Shown here: positions 12,199 through 23,768 of the stretch, in pieces
Numbering within the stretch: position 1 is the stretch's first letter
Layout of the letters: each line of letters opens with the position of its first letter
Assembly: GCA_910589415.1 (NCBI GenBank)
Contig: OU342630.1
Span: 2,604,001 to 2,668,000 of the forward strand
Length of the DNA: 64,000 nucleotides
Origin: Malachius bipustulatus
Taxonomy: Eukaryota; Arthropoda; Insecta; Coleoptera; Melyridae
Direction of reading: 5' to 3'
Made by a program: the position numbers and the translations under genes
The notes under the pieces: model-generated
Database searches by the model: none
What the model saw: the letters and a program-made list of their open reading frames with translations, nothing else
What the model was told of the DNA's origin: nothing

Positions 12199-13329
12199 CA
12201 GTACATGAAGCGTTGTGGAGGTTTGAGATTATTTTAATGGTTTTCTTGTTCTTTTTGTTTGATTTTTTTTTTCTCGTCGACGACAATTTTCTCTTTGGTA
12301 TTTTTTTTTTCTCTTCAACACTTCTCTTTGGTATTTTTTTTTCTTCAACCTCGAAACACACATTTTTGAGACAAGCGTTCAGTTCAAAAGTTGCAATTCA
12401 AGGTGTCACCGTTCTTCAGACACATTCAAAGCAATCGTTAAAATCAAGAAAGCTGAAAAACAAGGACGCAGTCCTTCCGACAAAACAGTCGCAGCGATTC
12501 AGGTCAGGAGCAAGGTGCGTCACACACGGTCAGGTAGTCACAGGTAAATTCAGTTCAGGGGCGCGGTGCTCCACGCACAAGTCACAGGTAAATTCAGGTC
12601 AGGAGCGCAGAGACACAGTCGAAACAAGACCACACAAAAACACTCACAGGGTCACATGAAGCAGGGGCGGGGACACGCAGAAACACCCACAGAGCGACAT
12701 GAAGCAGGGGCGGAGGGGACACGAAAACACCCAGGGGACAACTCACAACGGAAACACAATAACACACACCCAAAACACTCACGGGGCATCCACGCACACA
12801 TTCAAAATACTCCGAGTGATTCACGACAGGAACACCAACACTCGCACACACACACGAGACACTTAGGGGGTCATTCAAGTAGGGGCGCGCACACACAAAC
12901 ACCAGGGGGCCGTTCCAAGTAGGAACGCACCCGTTCGAAACACTCAAAAGACATCGGAAGCAGGGGCGAAGACATTCGCACTTGTCCAAATCAATCAGGG
13001 CGACATTCAGAGCAGGGGCGAAGACGTTCGCACTTGACCGAATCAAATTAGGGGTAACAAAACGACGCACACACACACATTATTATTATTATTATTGTTA
13101 TTATTTTTGTTTGAATGTCGATACTGCTGTGTATATTTTGGTTCGCAGGTTGATACGAATTTTGGAAACGACTGGATCAGTGGAGTCAGACGTAAGAGGC
13201 GTGGGGACCAACCCAGAGGACAGCGGAACCAATCAAAGCCAGGAAAGGGAAGCCGTGGCAGCCAAGGATGGTTCTATCCGTGGCCCGTTGCAACCATTCA
13301 GGATCACCCGCTGGAATGGAGGACAGACT
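12199..13329 (+). other. Element L internal region, apparently non-coding
   Basis: T-rich stretches (12230-12350) are followed by degenerate repeats built on GGGGCG, CACACAAACAC and ACACTCA (12480-13070). Then comes an (AC)n tract and an (ATT)n tract at 13068-13110. The overlapping frames of 100-275 codons on both strands are low-complexity and lack domains. I treat them as chance. Confidence 0.6.
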
Positions 13330-13718
13330 GCGCTGGAGGCGACGGTACGAGTTCCCGCCGTGCTGGAGGCGAAGGTACGAGTTCTGGCCATGCTGGAGGC
13401 GACGATACGAGTTCTCGCCGTGCTGGAGGCGACGGTACGAGTTCTGGCCATGCTGGAGGCGACGATACGAGGTCAGGCTGCGCTGGAGGAGACGGTACGA
13501 GTTCTGGCTATGCTGGAGGCGACGGTACGAGTTCTGGCCGTGCTGGAGGCGACGATAAGAGGACTGGCTGCGCTGGAGTCGATGATACGAGCTCAGACTG
13601 CGCTGGAGGTGACGGTAAGAGTCTGGCCGTGCTGGAGGCGACGATACGAGTTCTGGCCGTGCTGGAGTCGACGATACGAGCTCAGGCTGCGCTGGAGACA
13701 GCAATACAAGCTCGGTGT
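13330..13718. repeat. 30-bp minisatellite, about 13 units
   Basis: The unit is GTGCTGGAGGCGACGGTACG plus AGTTCTGGCC with variants. About 13 tandem copies are present. Because 30 is a multiple of three, several frames stay open on both strands (for example 13095-13826 plus and 13186-13755 minus). One copy is 29 bp and shifts the frame. Confidence 0.85.
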
Positions 13719-13966
13719 TGTCTTGACGAGCTACACAGTTGCCACCGAGGGACAAAATTTTTCTTCGATCGCCAGGATGTCGTTTGTTTCAATCAGTGCA
13801 TCGATCTAGGGTCAGTAATTTTATGAAACATTGTACACGACATGTGTCGTACTAGATTTTAAAGGAGTAGGAAATGTCACTGCATGCACAGTTGTCATTT
13901 GTCAAATTTTAGAGTGAAATTTGTCTCTTTCAAATTCTTTTCACGATCCAAATTCCAAGGGGCGTC

Positions 13967-16900
13967 TGAAAGGACCCAAACCATATAACAACTGCGCATG
14001 GTTCAAATTGTAAACTTTAGAGCTGAGAAACGCACCCAATTTTTATTTTTTATTTGTCAAGCTTTCAAAGCTAGAAACGTCAGTTCTGTCAATGTCATTA
14101 AACCACATGTTAGCGAGAATTGAAGTCACTAGTCATGTTCACTTATTTTTCAACCGTCAGAGAGTGAAGGTCAGAGGGTTCGATCAGCTGGGGTGTGCTC
14201 TTCATTATTTATTTTTAAACAATCGAATCCAAACAAAGCCCATGTGAGTACTGTTTATCCTAATTTATTAATATCTGTTAGGCATTGTGATATCTCAAGA
14301 GATCAGATCATATCGTTCAGTTTATTTGTTTGTATTATTCAATTTGGTTTCAATTTGGTTTCAATTTGTTTATTTAGAAAAAGACTCATGTAAAACACGT
14401 GTTTGGTCAAGCTAATTAATTATTCAAGCAGAGCCACATTAAGTTTTAAATAATTGTTTTGTATTCAAACGAAAGGAGATAGCTTATATTTTATTCCAAC
14501 CAGCATGTATAATTTGAAACTTCACGTTTTGTAATTGAAAGAATTTTAAAACAGGGCCCCCATGTAGATACTCAAACGCACCTGCAGTAACAGTTTAATA
14601 AGTTTATTTCAATACGTTCAGCGACATGCTAGTTTCAATATTTTATTTTATTGTCTAATTTCAAATTGTTTAAAAACATGTGACCACTACCACATTTCAT
14701 GAATTAGATATTTTCAGTGAATTAATTTCTAACCGTAGAGACATGCTCGATCTCATTTACATTATTCAAATTAACCTAACAGTTTGTTACTTTTTGAGAA
14801 ACTTATACTTGAATTTTAGCTAATTATTTATTTATTGTAATCTTGAAATTGCACATGCCTTTTGACTAATATTATTGTGGTTATTATTATTTTATCGAAG
14901 CACATTCTATTTTAACGATATTCACACTGCTCACTTATTTAACCTTTCTTTTTACTCGTTACCATTTCTTTTATCATTCTTTTATTCATGGAATTATTTA
15001 AACAATTTATTTATTTTGATTGAACTAATTTGTACATAAAACCTCATGTGACTTTATTTCATTTGTGAGAATGCTTGCTTCGATTATTGATTATTATTAT
15101 TTCCGATCTTTATTTATTTCTAAATTATTGTAGTCAAAAGGGTTGAACCTCATCACGTTTTAAATGCCATGCTTTATTTTTTACCTACAGTTAATTCAGC
15201 TGATTTGTTTAAATTAATTATTTCACCTTTTCTAAATAATGAGTTTTGATTAAGGGATAATTTATAAAATAAGGGTAAATTCTAAATTGGTTTAAAGTAA
15301 AGTTTATTGAATAATTTAACTTCCATCCCAGTAGGTAGATAGGTACCTACGAAGGGTTATTTTTTAACGATCTTATTTTAATAACATTTCTCACACGTGC
15401 ATGGTTTTTATTAGAAATGGATTAACAAACCATAAAGGATTTCTTTCTCATATTTTATATTATTGTATCATTCTAAACGTGCTAGGGGCACACCTTTTAT
15501 ATTTTATCATTATTTTGCGATCCACATGACTGCTCTATTTATTTATTTTTACAATTCACGCCTGCATTTATTAACCTGTGTGTGTCCAAAATGTTTATTT
15601 AATTCTTCCATATTTTACTAAATGATAATTTTCTGAGAACGTATCAAAACTGAACCATTTATCAACCAACCATTTTATGTATCTCCAGAATAATATTAGG
15701 TCGACGCACCTCATTTTTATCGTATATGTTTTCACCATCAATTGCTGCCGATGTAACCACGTACTTACTTATTATGTTTTTGTCATGCTATTTTTCTCAG
15801 GTCACATGTTCGTTCTTTATGCTTATTTTTCATGTCGTTTATTTAACCATTTATTTGATCGCTTATTTAATTGATGTCTTATTTAAATTGTCTACTGAAA
15901 CTTTTTGATTTAATTGCTGTTTATTAACTTATACTCTTTTGATTATTTACTTATATTTCATGAACTTATTTATTCAACGAAACTGTTCAATTGATTATTG
16001 TTTTATCTTGATTTCAAATTGATCTATGTAATTGTAAAGTCAGGTTCTCTTATTTTTCTGTGAAACTAATCAACGTCAAGGTCATTTCTCGTTCTTCGTT
16101 AAACTCAATTCAAAAGGGTGGATCATTCTGATTGCTAATTGTTTACCGAACTGTTGAACTAGAATGTATCGGCCTTATGTGAATCTAACTAACATTTTCG
16201 TCCTTGCCACGAGGGGGTCAATTAAACAGCCACTGGATTGCATCCTTAACAGGACTCTGGAAAGGGACCCTCCCAACTATAGGCGGATTGCCTCCTTTAC
16301 CGGACTCCGTTACAGTGTCTATCTAACAAAACCCATTCTCATGGTTATCTTGAAGACCTAGATTTCCGTGATAATGCCTTCTGTTTTTGGATGATTCGCG
16401 CAAATGAGTCATGAATGAGGGTTCAATTAGTTTGGTGACGGTTGTCGAGACGATTGATCTACACTTTTCAGGCCACCGTTGATTCTTTTCATTTCGGGAT
16501 GCTGATCGAGGTTTTTCTTGGCCACGTTCTTTTTACTCGGGAGTCCCAGCGAGCGTAAAAGGCACTGTTAGGTTTCTCTTAGAATAAAGTAGGTGTTTTA
16601 AAAAAATGCATTTGTTTCACTAATCTCAAATCTCCCACCTTTTGCTTCATGTCTGTGTATAAAAGAACCAATAACAAGGTAAGAGGTTACTACGAACACA
16701 ACGGATGGTCCAAACAAGGTGAAAAACTAGACGAACACGAGCCAAGGTAATGATCACGAGCCAAAAGGTAAAACACGAGCCAAGGTAAACAACGACCACA
16801 AACGTAAGTAAAGTGATGTGGCCATTTATTTGAAATCGGGGCGGGTTAATCTTTAAATTCAAACATTCAAGAATTCAGGGCGGGAAAACCTCAAATTCAA

Positions 16901-17121
16901 ATCAAACATTTGAGCGGGGATCCAAACAGTCATTCATGACAGACCAGTCGACTTTTCAAACGTCAAAGAGGTTCTTCTTTTTCAGTCATTCAATTTAAGG
17001 GGGCCACATTACTGAATTTACTGCGCATGACGCAGCACCTCCATTTTGAGAGTTCAGATAGTTTACATCGCCATTCTTTACCGTCAACAAGGATTCAGGA
17101 TTTTAGGCATGTTACATTACA
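13967..17121 (+). repeat. 3' LTR of element L (3,155 bp)
   Basis: It begins TGAAAGGACCC after a purine-rich AAGGGGCG tract and ends GTTACATTACA. The last ~35 bp (GGATTCAGGATTTTAGGCAT...) differ from the 5' LTR. They resemble the sequence before the third primer-site-like unit near 12140-12170. Confidence 0.88.
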
Positions 17122-19273
17122 AATTGGTTCTTAAGTTAGGACAATGAGTTAATTTACGCTCCAAAGATAAGAATCGTTTCATTGCCATGTTGCGTGAATC
17201 CCCTAGAGTAGGCGGATTTGTTTTGAACGGTAATTTTACAACAAAACGCCCTGATTTATCATTAGTTATCGTATTTTGGAAATGCTCTTCGCAATCCTTT
17301 TCTTCAGCGGTTAATATGTCCGCCGTATTATCGATTTCTTCTGTTTGCCAGAATTTAACTAATTGATCTCTCGTAGCGGTATCGACTGTAGCTGTATTAC
17401 AGCTCTTATTTGACTTAGATCGTTCATTGTTTTGATCGAAGTTCTTTATTGGACCACTAACAATCCATCCGAAAACCGTCTTTTGAAGTATGGGTAATTG
17501 TTTGCCTAGTCGTATTTGCCCTACGCATAGCAGATTCCAGAATGTATCTGCACCAATCAATAGATCAATCGGTGCCGTTTTATTAAAATATGGGTCCGCT
17601 AATTTTATATTTTTGGGAATTTCCAATTGTTCCCGCTTGATTGAAATTAAGGGTAAATCTGCGGTGATTTTATCTAGAATAAGGCACTCCAAATTGGCTG
17701 AATAATTATTACACTTTGATTTAATTAATAATTTTGTAGTTTCTTTTACCTGGTTTGAAACGTTATTTATTCCAGATATTGACAAATTTACGGTTTTACT
17801 TGTAAGTGAGAATTTCCTTAGTGCAGCTCGAGATAAAATGTTCAATTGTGAACCCGAATCTAAAAGAGCTCTGCATTCCACGAAAATGCCCTTGCTATTC
17901 TTTACCTGTACAACAGCAGTAGGTAATATTATCTCTGTAGAATTATGGCAGTAATTCGTTACAGGGTTTAATCCCTGAGTAGTTTCCGGTAATGTGGTCG
18001 GCAAATGTAGTAAATAATGATGTCGGCCTTGGCAAATATTGCAGACGTTCTTAGAAAAACATTTCGAAGTTTTATGATTACCTTTCAGACAAATTTTACA
18101 CAGTTGATGTTCAGTTGTGCGTTGAATTCTTTGGTCAATAGGCAATTCTAGGAAGGTAGGACAACTTTGAATAAGATGTCTTTCTGTACACAAGATACAC
18201 TTTGGACAATTAGATACGGCAGTGTGAGAGGACATCCTCTGACCGACATTTATCTGAGAAAATTTCCCCTTATTCATATTTACCTGTTGTAAAGGTTTAT
18301 TGGTGGTATTATTAATATTCCTTTGATAAGATGCGTTCCCACACTCCAATGCTTCTAAAACTCTACATTTATTTTGCAAAAATTCACTAAATTGTTCAAA
18401 AGTAGGTAAATCTTCGGAATTGTATTGTTCCCATTCCTTTTTAGAATTATAATCTAATTTATTTAGCATGAGTTGAATTATTATAGCACCCCAGTGCATT
18501 GTAGGTACTTGATATGCTTTTAACACCTTCAACTGTATATTGACACAATCAAGCATAGATCTAATTGAGGAGGCATTTGGTTTGCTAATTGGTTGAATAT
18601 CTAAAATGTTATTGATATGTTGCTTTATAATTAGCGATTTATTTTCATAACGTTTTATTAACGTATCCCAAGCTATGCGGTAATTCGTTCCTGTCATAGG
18701 TAATGTTTCTATTATTCTAGCCGCTTCACCAGTTAAACTACTTTTTAGATAATGAAAACGCTGTGTCTCTGATAATGATTCATTTTTATCAATTAATGAT
18801 GAAAAGGTATCATAGAATACACACCATTTCTCCTTATTTCCATCGAAGGAAGGAAGTGAAATGACGGGTAATTTTATTGATAAATTTTGTTCTGCATTAT
18901 TCGCATTTGTATTAGACTGAGTGTCATTATTAGATACTTGGTTAGCGTTACTTGAATTCGGATTAGCTGGTGGTGGTAATGGATTTACTAATATCTCTGC
19001 GGTGGTTATTGCTTCAAAATACGTAAATTCATAATCGTCTCGATAAGTTGTATCGGTTTCGACAATTGCCTCAACCTGATCTTGTATGTCATTTAATTTT
19101 TCAAAAACTACCTTAATTTGATCTAATTTTAATTTCAACGTAACTCGTTCTCGTTCTGACAAGACCCGTATTCCATTCGCGTATGTCTGGAATTTTGTTA
19201 TTTTAGATTTTAACGGAATCCGTTGCTTTTGTAAATTTTGCAGTAACGCAGTTTGTTCCGCAGACATGGCCAT
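17122..19273 (-). pseudogene. Element A Gag and protease (N-terminal polyprotein), truncated by element L
   Basis: About 717 codons starting at ATG (MAMSAEQ). Residues ~1-90 are predicted helical. A Pao Gag region (~130-330) contains LPSFDGNKEKWCVFYDTF. Zinc-knuckle-like motifs CPKCILCTERHLIQSC, CKICLKGNHKTSKC and CNICQGRHHYLLH lie at ~355-425. A DUF1758-type aspartic protease with ALLDSGSQLNIL is near 470-485. The Pao linker LLIGADTFWNLL and a region leading into RT follow. Gag packages the RNA and the protease cuts the polyprotein. The frame ends where L's LTR begins. Excision with one AATT would continue it into 8919. Confidence 0.92.
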
Positions 19274-19330
19274 AGTAATTATTATATTGTATTCCTGTAA
19301 GTTTATAATTTATGACACAAACAATGCGCG
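19274..19330 (-). other. Element A leader, part next to gag
   Basis: A short non-coding stretch between the gag ATG and the insertion point of element B. It ends in CGCG (19327-19330), one copy of B's target duplication. Confidence 0.75.
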
Positions 19331-19607
19331 AATTTTATTTCGGACGTTTTTGGGAATGTTTTTGAAAACGATTAAAAACAATTAAAGACACAAGTTACTT
19401 TAAGCGAGTTTAATTCTAAACTGAAACTAAAACATTACATTTTCTCATCATTCCATGATGAGCTAATTCATGGGTAAATATAGAATACGCTGATTCCATG
19501 GAAACTGCTGCTCGAGTCTTGAGACAATCCAAGAAATCTAGCTTTACATAATAAAGTATAAAGTATCTTAATATTATACAGGGTGATCTAATCATAGATT
19601 CGTAACT
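19331..19607 (-). repeat. 3' LTR of element B
   Basis: 277 bp. It matches 33655-33931 with one or no visible differences. On the minus strand it is preceded by the purine tract AGGGATGGAGG (19608-19618). Confidence 0.92.
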
Positions 19608-19616
19608 CCTCCATCC

Positions 19617-21358
19617 CTAGAGAAGAACCCTGGGGTTAGCCACTGGGTTCGTAATTTTTAATTCTGGTTGAACCCGAGTTTCCGGCATTGGAATTTTCTT
19701 AAACTTATTAACATATAGATAATATAAAACATAAATGATTAAGCAAATTAATATAACATAAAGCATAATTGTCCAAAAACTTATTCTATTAAAATGTATA
19801 GGTACTTTGGATACACTATCCAATTTATTGTTTTGAATTTCCAAAGCTCCTTGTATACTTTTGATTTCATCAAGATTTACAGAATCTAATTTTAAAGATT
19901 TTAATTTTACAATGGAATTTTCCATTTGATTAAAATCAAGGTCTAATTTCGGAAGTTCAATTAATTTGTACCTATTTTGAATATTCTGATAAGTTTTTAT
20001 TTTCATGTCTTTGATTTTCACTTCACAATAAGGGCTTAATTCTAACACATAGGTACCTTTGAGCGGGATATTTTCCGAATTTGTACCGCACAATTGAATA
20101 GCCACTGAGTTTTCTGGAGATATCACAATCCACTGATTATTTTCCAATTTCTGTACTTTGATATCTTCAATCTCGGTTGACACTTGTCGACAGTTTGTTA
20201 TGTTGTTTGCGAATCTCAATATCTGGATTTCACAGGGACATTTTCCATCTTCTCGAATTTTCTGTGGGTTTGTTTCATGACATAGGTATTCGTTCTTGAC
20301 GACTTCTTGACATTTTTCGTTCGAAAACATGTAGCTTTGCTCATTTAGGATGAGGTATTTGGACTCTGGTAAAATTGTTTTAAAGGAATTCCGGACTGGT
20401 GTCGGTAAAGGATATAAATGATAATAATTATAAACCTCGTCTTCTACAATCGGAATTTCTAAAATCATTATAATTTTGTTTTGTTTACTGTAACTCTTTA
20501 TATTTAGAGTTTTTTCCATAAGTAGCAAATTGCTTAAAGTTGGTTTAAAAGCTAGTCTATTCTTTGTTAAATGGCCTTCTATCATTTGTACTTCTTTCAA
20601 TAGATCTTGAGGATCAACAATTGAATTGTGAAATGTGTTCAACTTAGCAAATGTGATAGCAACTTCTAATTTTTCCAGCATGTCATAAATTATTTGGAAT
20701 TCAGTGATCATTTGGAAAGTTACCATTTGTATTAAGAAGTAATGATGAGTTGCAGTTTTTTCTAATTCGATCGATTTTATTACTTGTTCGAGTTGCACGA
20801 TTCTAGATTCTAATGCTAACTGATTGTGTGACAGAACCTTGGTATTATTTTCAAAAGTTTCAATCGATTTTTGAAGTAGTGTAATTTGATCTTTGACCAA
20901 TGTTTTAATTTTTATTTGGTTATCAGACAACGTATCAATTGCTTGATCATATTTTTCGGCGTCTGATTCGTCTAAGTTTCCTGTAATTGCTTTAATTACT
21001 GATCCAAGTCCGTCTATAAGGCCTCGTTTTGATCTTTTTTGAATTAATGGGTTCAATTGACTGATTTGCAACATTATTTTGTTGTTTAGTATATTTAGTA
21101 GATTATAGGAATTGTAAAATTCTCTGGCATAGCCATCTTTTGTTTTATTACTTTCTAATGCAGTTTTAAGTGCATGAAATTTTGTTTGCAAGATGTTAAA
21201 TTCATTAATTATATTACTAATATCAAATATCTGAATAAAAGACCAATTGTCTATTTTATTCTGGGCATTACCTAGTTTTAGAGGTAGCAGGCCAGGGTTG
21301 TCATTACAGTTTGTGTATTTTGGTCGGGTCAGTTGACTTGCTGAGTAGGAGAGGATCC
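19617..21358 (-). CDS. env: Element B envelope protein (errantivirus Env, baculovirus F-like)
   Basis: Errantivirus Env is a class I-like membrane fusion glycoprotein related to baculovirus F. Visible here are a furin-like KRSKR site and, directly after it, a Gly-rich hydrophobic fusion-peptide-like segment beginning GLIDGLG. A long helical region follows, then a Cys-containing ectodomain (CHE, CPCEIQ, CGTNSE) and a C-terminal membrane anchor (WTIMLYVILICLIIYVLYYL) with a short basic tail. The frame is uninterrupted. It is open back to 21413 with no ATG upstream of the cleavage site, so translation probably needs a spliced subgenomic RNA. CAG at 21360-21358, behind a pyrimidine run, is a candidate acceptor. 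It overlaps the end of pol by ~30-85 nt. Family identity is strong; function is inferred. Confidence 0.88.
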
Positions 21359-23174
21359 TGTAACAAGAGGGGGTTTTTTGAGTTCTTTGATATGAATGAT
21401 TTCCTTCTTGTTTTTATTATTTTTACTTGTAATTTCGACACGATTTCTTTCCAATAAATTAGTAATCACATAAGGTCCTACAAACTTATTATGTTTTTTG
21501 TTCCTTACATTGGGGTTTTGTTTAAAAACTGTTTGACCTAAATAAAATTCTTGACTGGTATCTCCTTTATCATTATTTTTCGAAACTATTTTTTCTTTAT
21601 TAGATTCTAGGGATTCCTTCACTTTCTCGTATACATGTTCTAATTTTTTCTTATGTTCTTCTGCATACTCGTTAAAGAATGATTTTGGCAGAAATATTTC
21701 ATTTGCATTTCTAGATTTCGTATGGCCAAAAGTTAGTTCGTATGGCGTAAAATTAGTAACACTATGGATTGAATTATTGTATCCAATTATGGCGTAATTC
21801 ATTAAATTAGATTTTTCTTTGGGAAATTTTTCTAGCAATATTCTAAGATGTTCAATTATTGTCGAATGGAACCTTTCCACAACACTGTTAGATTCATGAT
21901 GTTTAGGGGTGGTAAAATGAATTTTTATACCATGTAAATTTAGAATTTCTTTTACGGTATCATTATTAAATTCAGTGCCATTATCTAAAATTAACTTTTC
22001 TGGTATACCGAATGATGTAAAGTAGTTTATTAATGCATTAGAAACGTCAATTGCAGTTTTTCCTACAATTTGATACGCTTGCGCAAATTTTGTAAACGAA
22101 TCTACCATCGTCAAATAATTAATATTATCAAAAGTAAAAGTATCTACATTTACAATTTGAAAAGGTTTAGATGCAGTTTCTGTAATCATGAGAGGTGTAT
22201 ATGGATTTTTTCTAGCGTATTTTGTCTTTTGACAAATATCACAAGAGTTGATATAATTCGTGATACTAGTTTTCATATTAATCCAGTAATAATTCCTCTT
22301 TATGTACTCTAAGGTTTCGTTTATTCCTCGGTGATTTGTTTTTCCTTCGTGGTGGATTTTTATTAACATGATTTGTTCTTCTTTATCAGTTACTGAATTT
22401 ACTTTCTGTGTACAGCGAATCAATTTAAGTTTTGATTCTGAAAAATGCTGTAAATAAATTTTATTAAATTGTTTGTAAAGCAAATCATTATGAAAATGCA
22501 TACAGTATGTCTTATTTGAGACCGTATAATCTCTAAGGAATTCTATAATAAATTTTTCATTTTTATTTTCTGGTATTTTAACCGTGATAATTTTATGGTG
22601 TTCGTAATTTTCCTGTTTAACGTCAAGTTTGAAATAAGGGTGTGGAATGACGATTATTTGATTGACTTTATTATTGATTATTTCCTCTAAGATTTTTATT
22701 CCGTTATTTGTTGTCTCATTGAAGTTAGAATGTTGCGTGGATTTTGGAGATTTCTCACCTACAGGTTTTAATGTTACATCTTGTATGATTTTAATGTTCG
22801 ATTGACTAGGTTGATTTTCAACAATTTGATTTTCTATATTCGATTGATTAGGTTGATTTTCAACGATTGGATTTTCTGCTAAGCTTCGTAAGTATTCTAA
22901 GACTTCTCTATCGATTTCGCCGGGATTATTAATAATCGACTCGTCTTCTAGGGCATTGACTGTTATTCTAGAAAGAGCGTCAGCGACTAAATTTAATTTA
23001 CCTGGTTTATGAATAATTTTATAATCGAAATCTTCTAGCTTAAGTCTCCATCGGACTAATTTCGAATTCGGATCTCTGTAGTTGAATAAATATATTAAAG
23101 GGCGATGGTCGCAATATATTGTAAACTTGCGTCCGAACAAATAAGGTCGAAAATATTTACAAGCCCATACTATG
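21329..23174 (-). pseudogene. pol: Element B Pol, C-terminal part: RNase H end and integrase
   Basis: It continues Pol downstream of element E. It starts with the RNase H segment around IYCDHRPLIYLF and the DALSRI motif. The integrase then has an HHCC-type zinc domain (HHEGKTNHRG, then CDICQKTKY). Its DDE core shows VNVDTFTF, LILDNGTEFNN and SNSVVERFHST. A tail with FVGPYVITNLLERN resembles the basic domain after gypsy integrases. The frame is open from the E junction at 23174 to its stop at 21329. It would be continuous with 29756 onward once E and one CTATG are removed, so pol is interrupted but not otherwise visibly damaged. Confidence 0.92.
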
Positions 23175-23527
23175 TGAACTGATTTGTGGAATGATCATGA
23201 AATGATCTAGTAATCTTGATTTGGGCTGGTTACTTTATTTAAATTTTGAAAGCAATAAAATAGTTAGTAATTGTACTTCACGACTCTAAGTTTAGTTTTC
23301 ACAGAATAATAATAAGGACGTGTTTACTGGTTAAAGGTTTATTCTCGAATCTCTCTTACATTTCATTTTCCCTCTTCTCATCCCTTCAGGTGGGAGACAG
23401 ACGCAGGTTTGGTATAGGTATACTTGTTGCGACGTTGTCGCGTCTAACAAATTGTTGTTGGAATAATTCTTAGATTCTAATAATCATAAATGATTTTATG
23501 AAAACTAAATAAAGGTTGGCCTTAACA
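23175..23527 (-). repeat. 3' LTR of element E
   Basis: 353 bp. On the minus strand it runs TGTTAAGGCC to CAGTTCA. It is identical by eye to 29403-29755. Confidence 0.95.
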
Positions 23528-23600
23528 TACTGGCCGCCTTGAAATAATGTATCAAACATTTTTCAACATATGAAAAGACATAACATAAATTATTAATAAT

Positions 23601-23757
23601 CAATTAATCAGTTCGTTCTAATAGAAATAAACATTTAGATTCACAACAATAACCAATTAATCAGTTCGTTCTAATAGAAATAAACATTTAGATTCACAAC
23701 AATGACCAATTAATCAGTTCGTTCTAATAGAAATAAACATTTAGATTCACAACACTA
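23601..23757. repeat. 53-bp tandem repeat, three copies, in E's 3' untranslated region
   Basis: Copies start at 23601, 23654 and 23707 with CAATTAATCAGTTCGTTC and differ by one or two bases. They lie between the stop codon of the polyprotein and the polypurine tract. Confidence 0.9.
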
Positions 23758-23768
23758 ATTTTGTTGAT

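Larger units (their letters stand above)
8920..17121 (+). mobile_element. Element L: LARD-like non-autonomous element with 3.16-kb LTRs
   Basis: Direct repeats 8920-12076 and 13967-17121 begin TGAAAGGACCC and end in TTACACTACA or TTACATTACA. The internal part is 1,890 bp. Duplication AATT is at 8916-8919 and 17122-17125, and excising L with one AATT restores element A's reading frame. Downstream of the 5' LTR is TTGGTGCCTTGACCAGGA, a BEL-like primer-site motif. Upstream of the 3' LTR is CCAAGGGGCG, purine-rich. There is no gag, protease, RT or integrase homology. A solo LTR of the same family, with duplication GTTT, lies at 49966-52155 and confirms the borders. Confidence 0.88.

Noticed and set aside
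12982..13826. Overlapping ORFs of 243 and 275 codons in element L as possible genes
   Set aside because: They are produced by the 30-bp minisatellite and low-complexity flanks; several frames on both strands are open at once and no domain is present.
19573..19592. ACAGGGTG in the LTR of element B as a foldback end
   Set aside because: It is part of both LTR copies, has no inverted partner, and is probably chance.
23601..23757. CRISPR-like array
   Set aside because: The 53-bp units are directly adjacent with no spacers and lie in a retrotransposon of a eukaryote.
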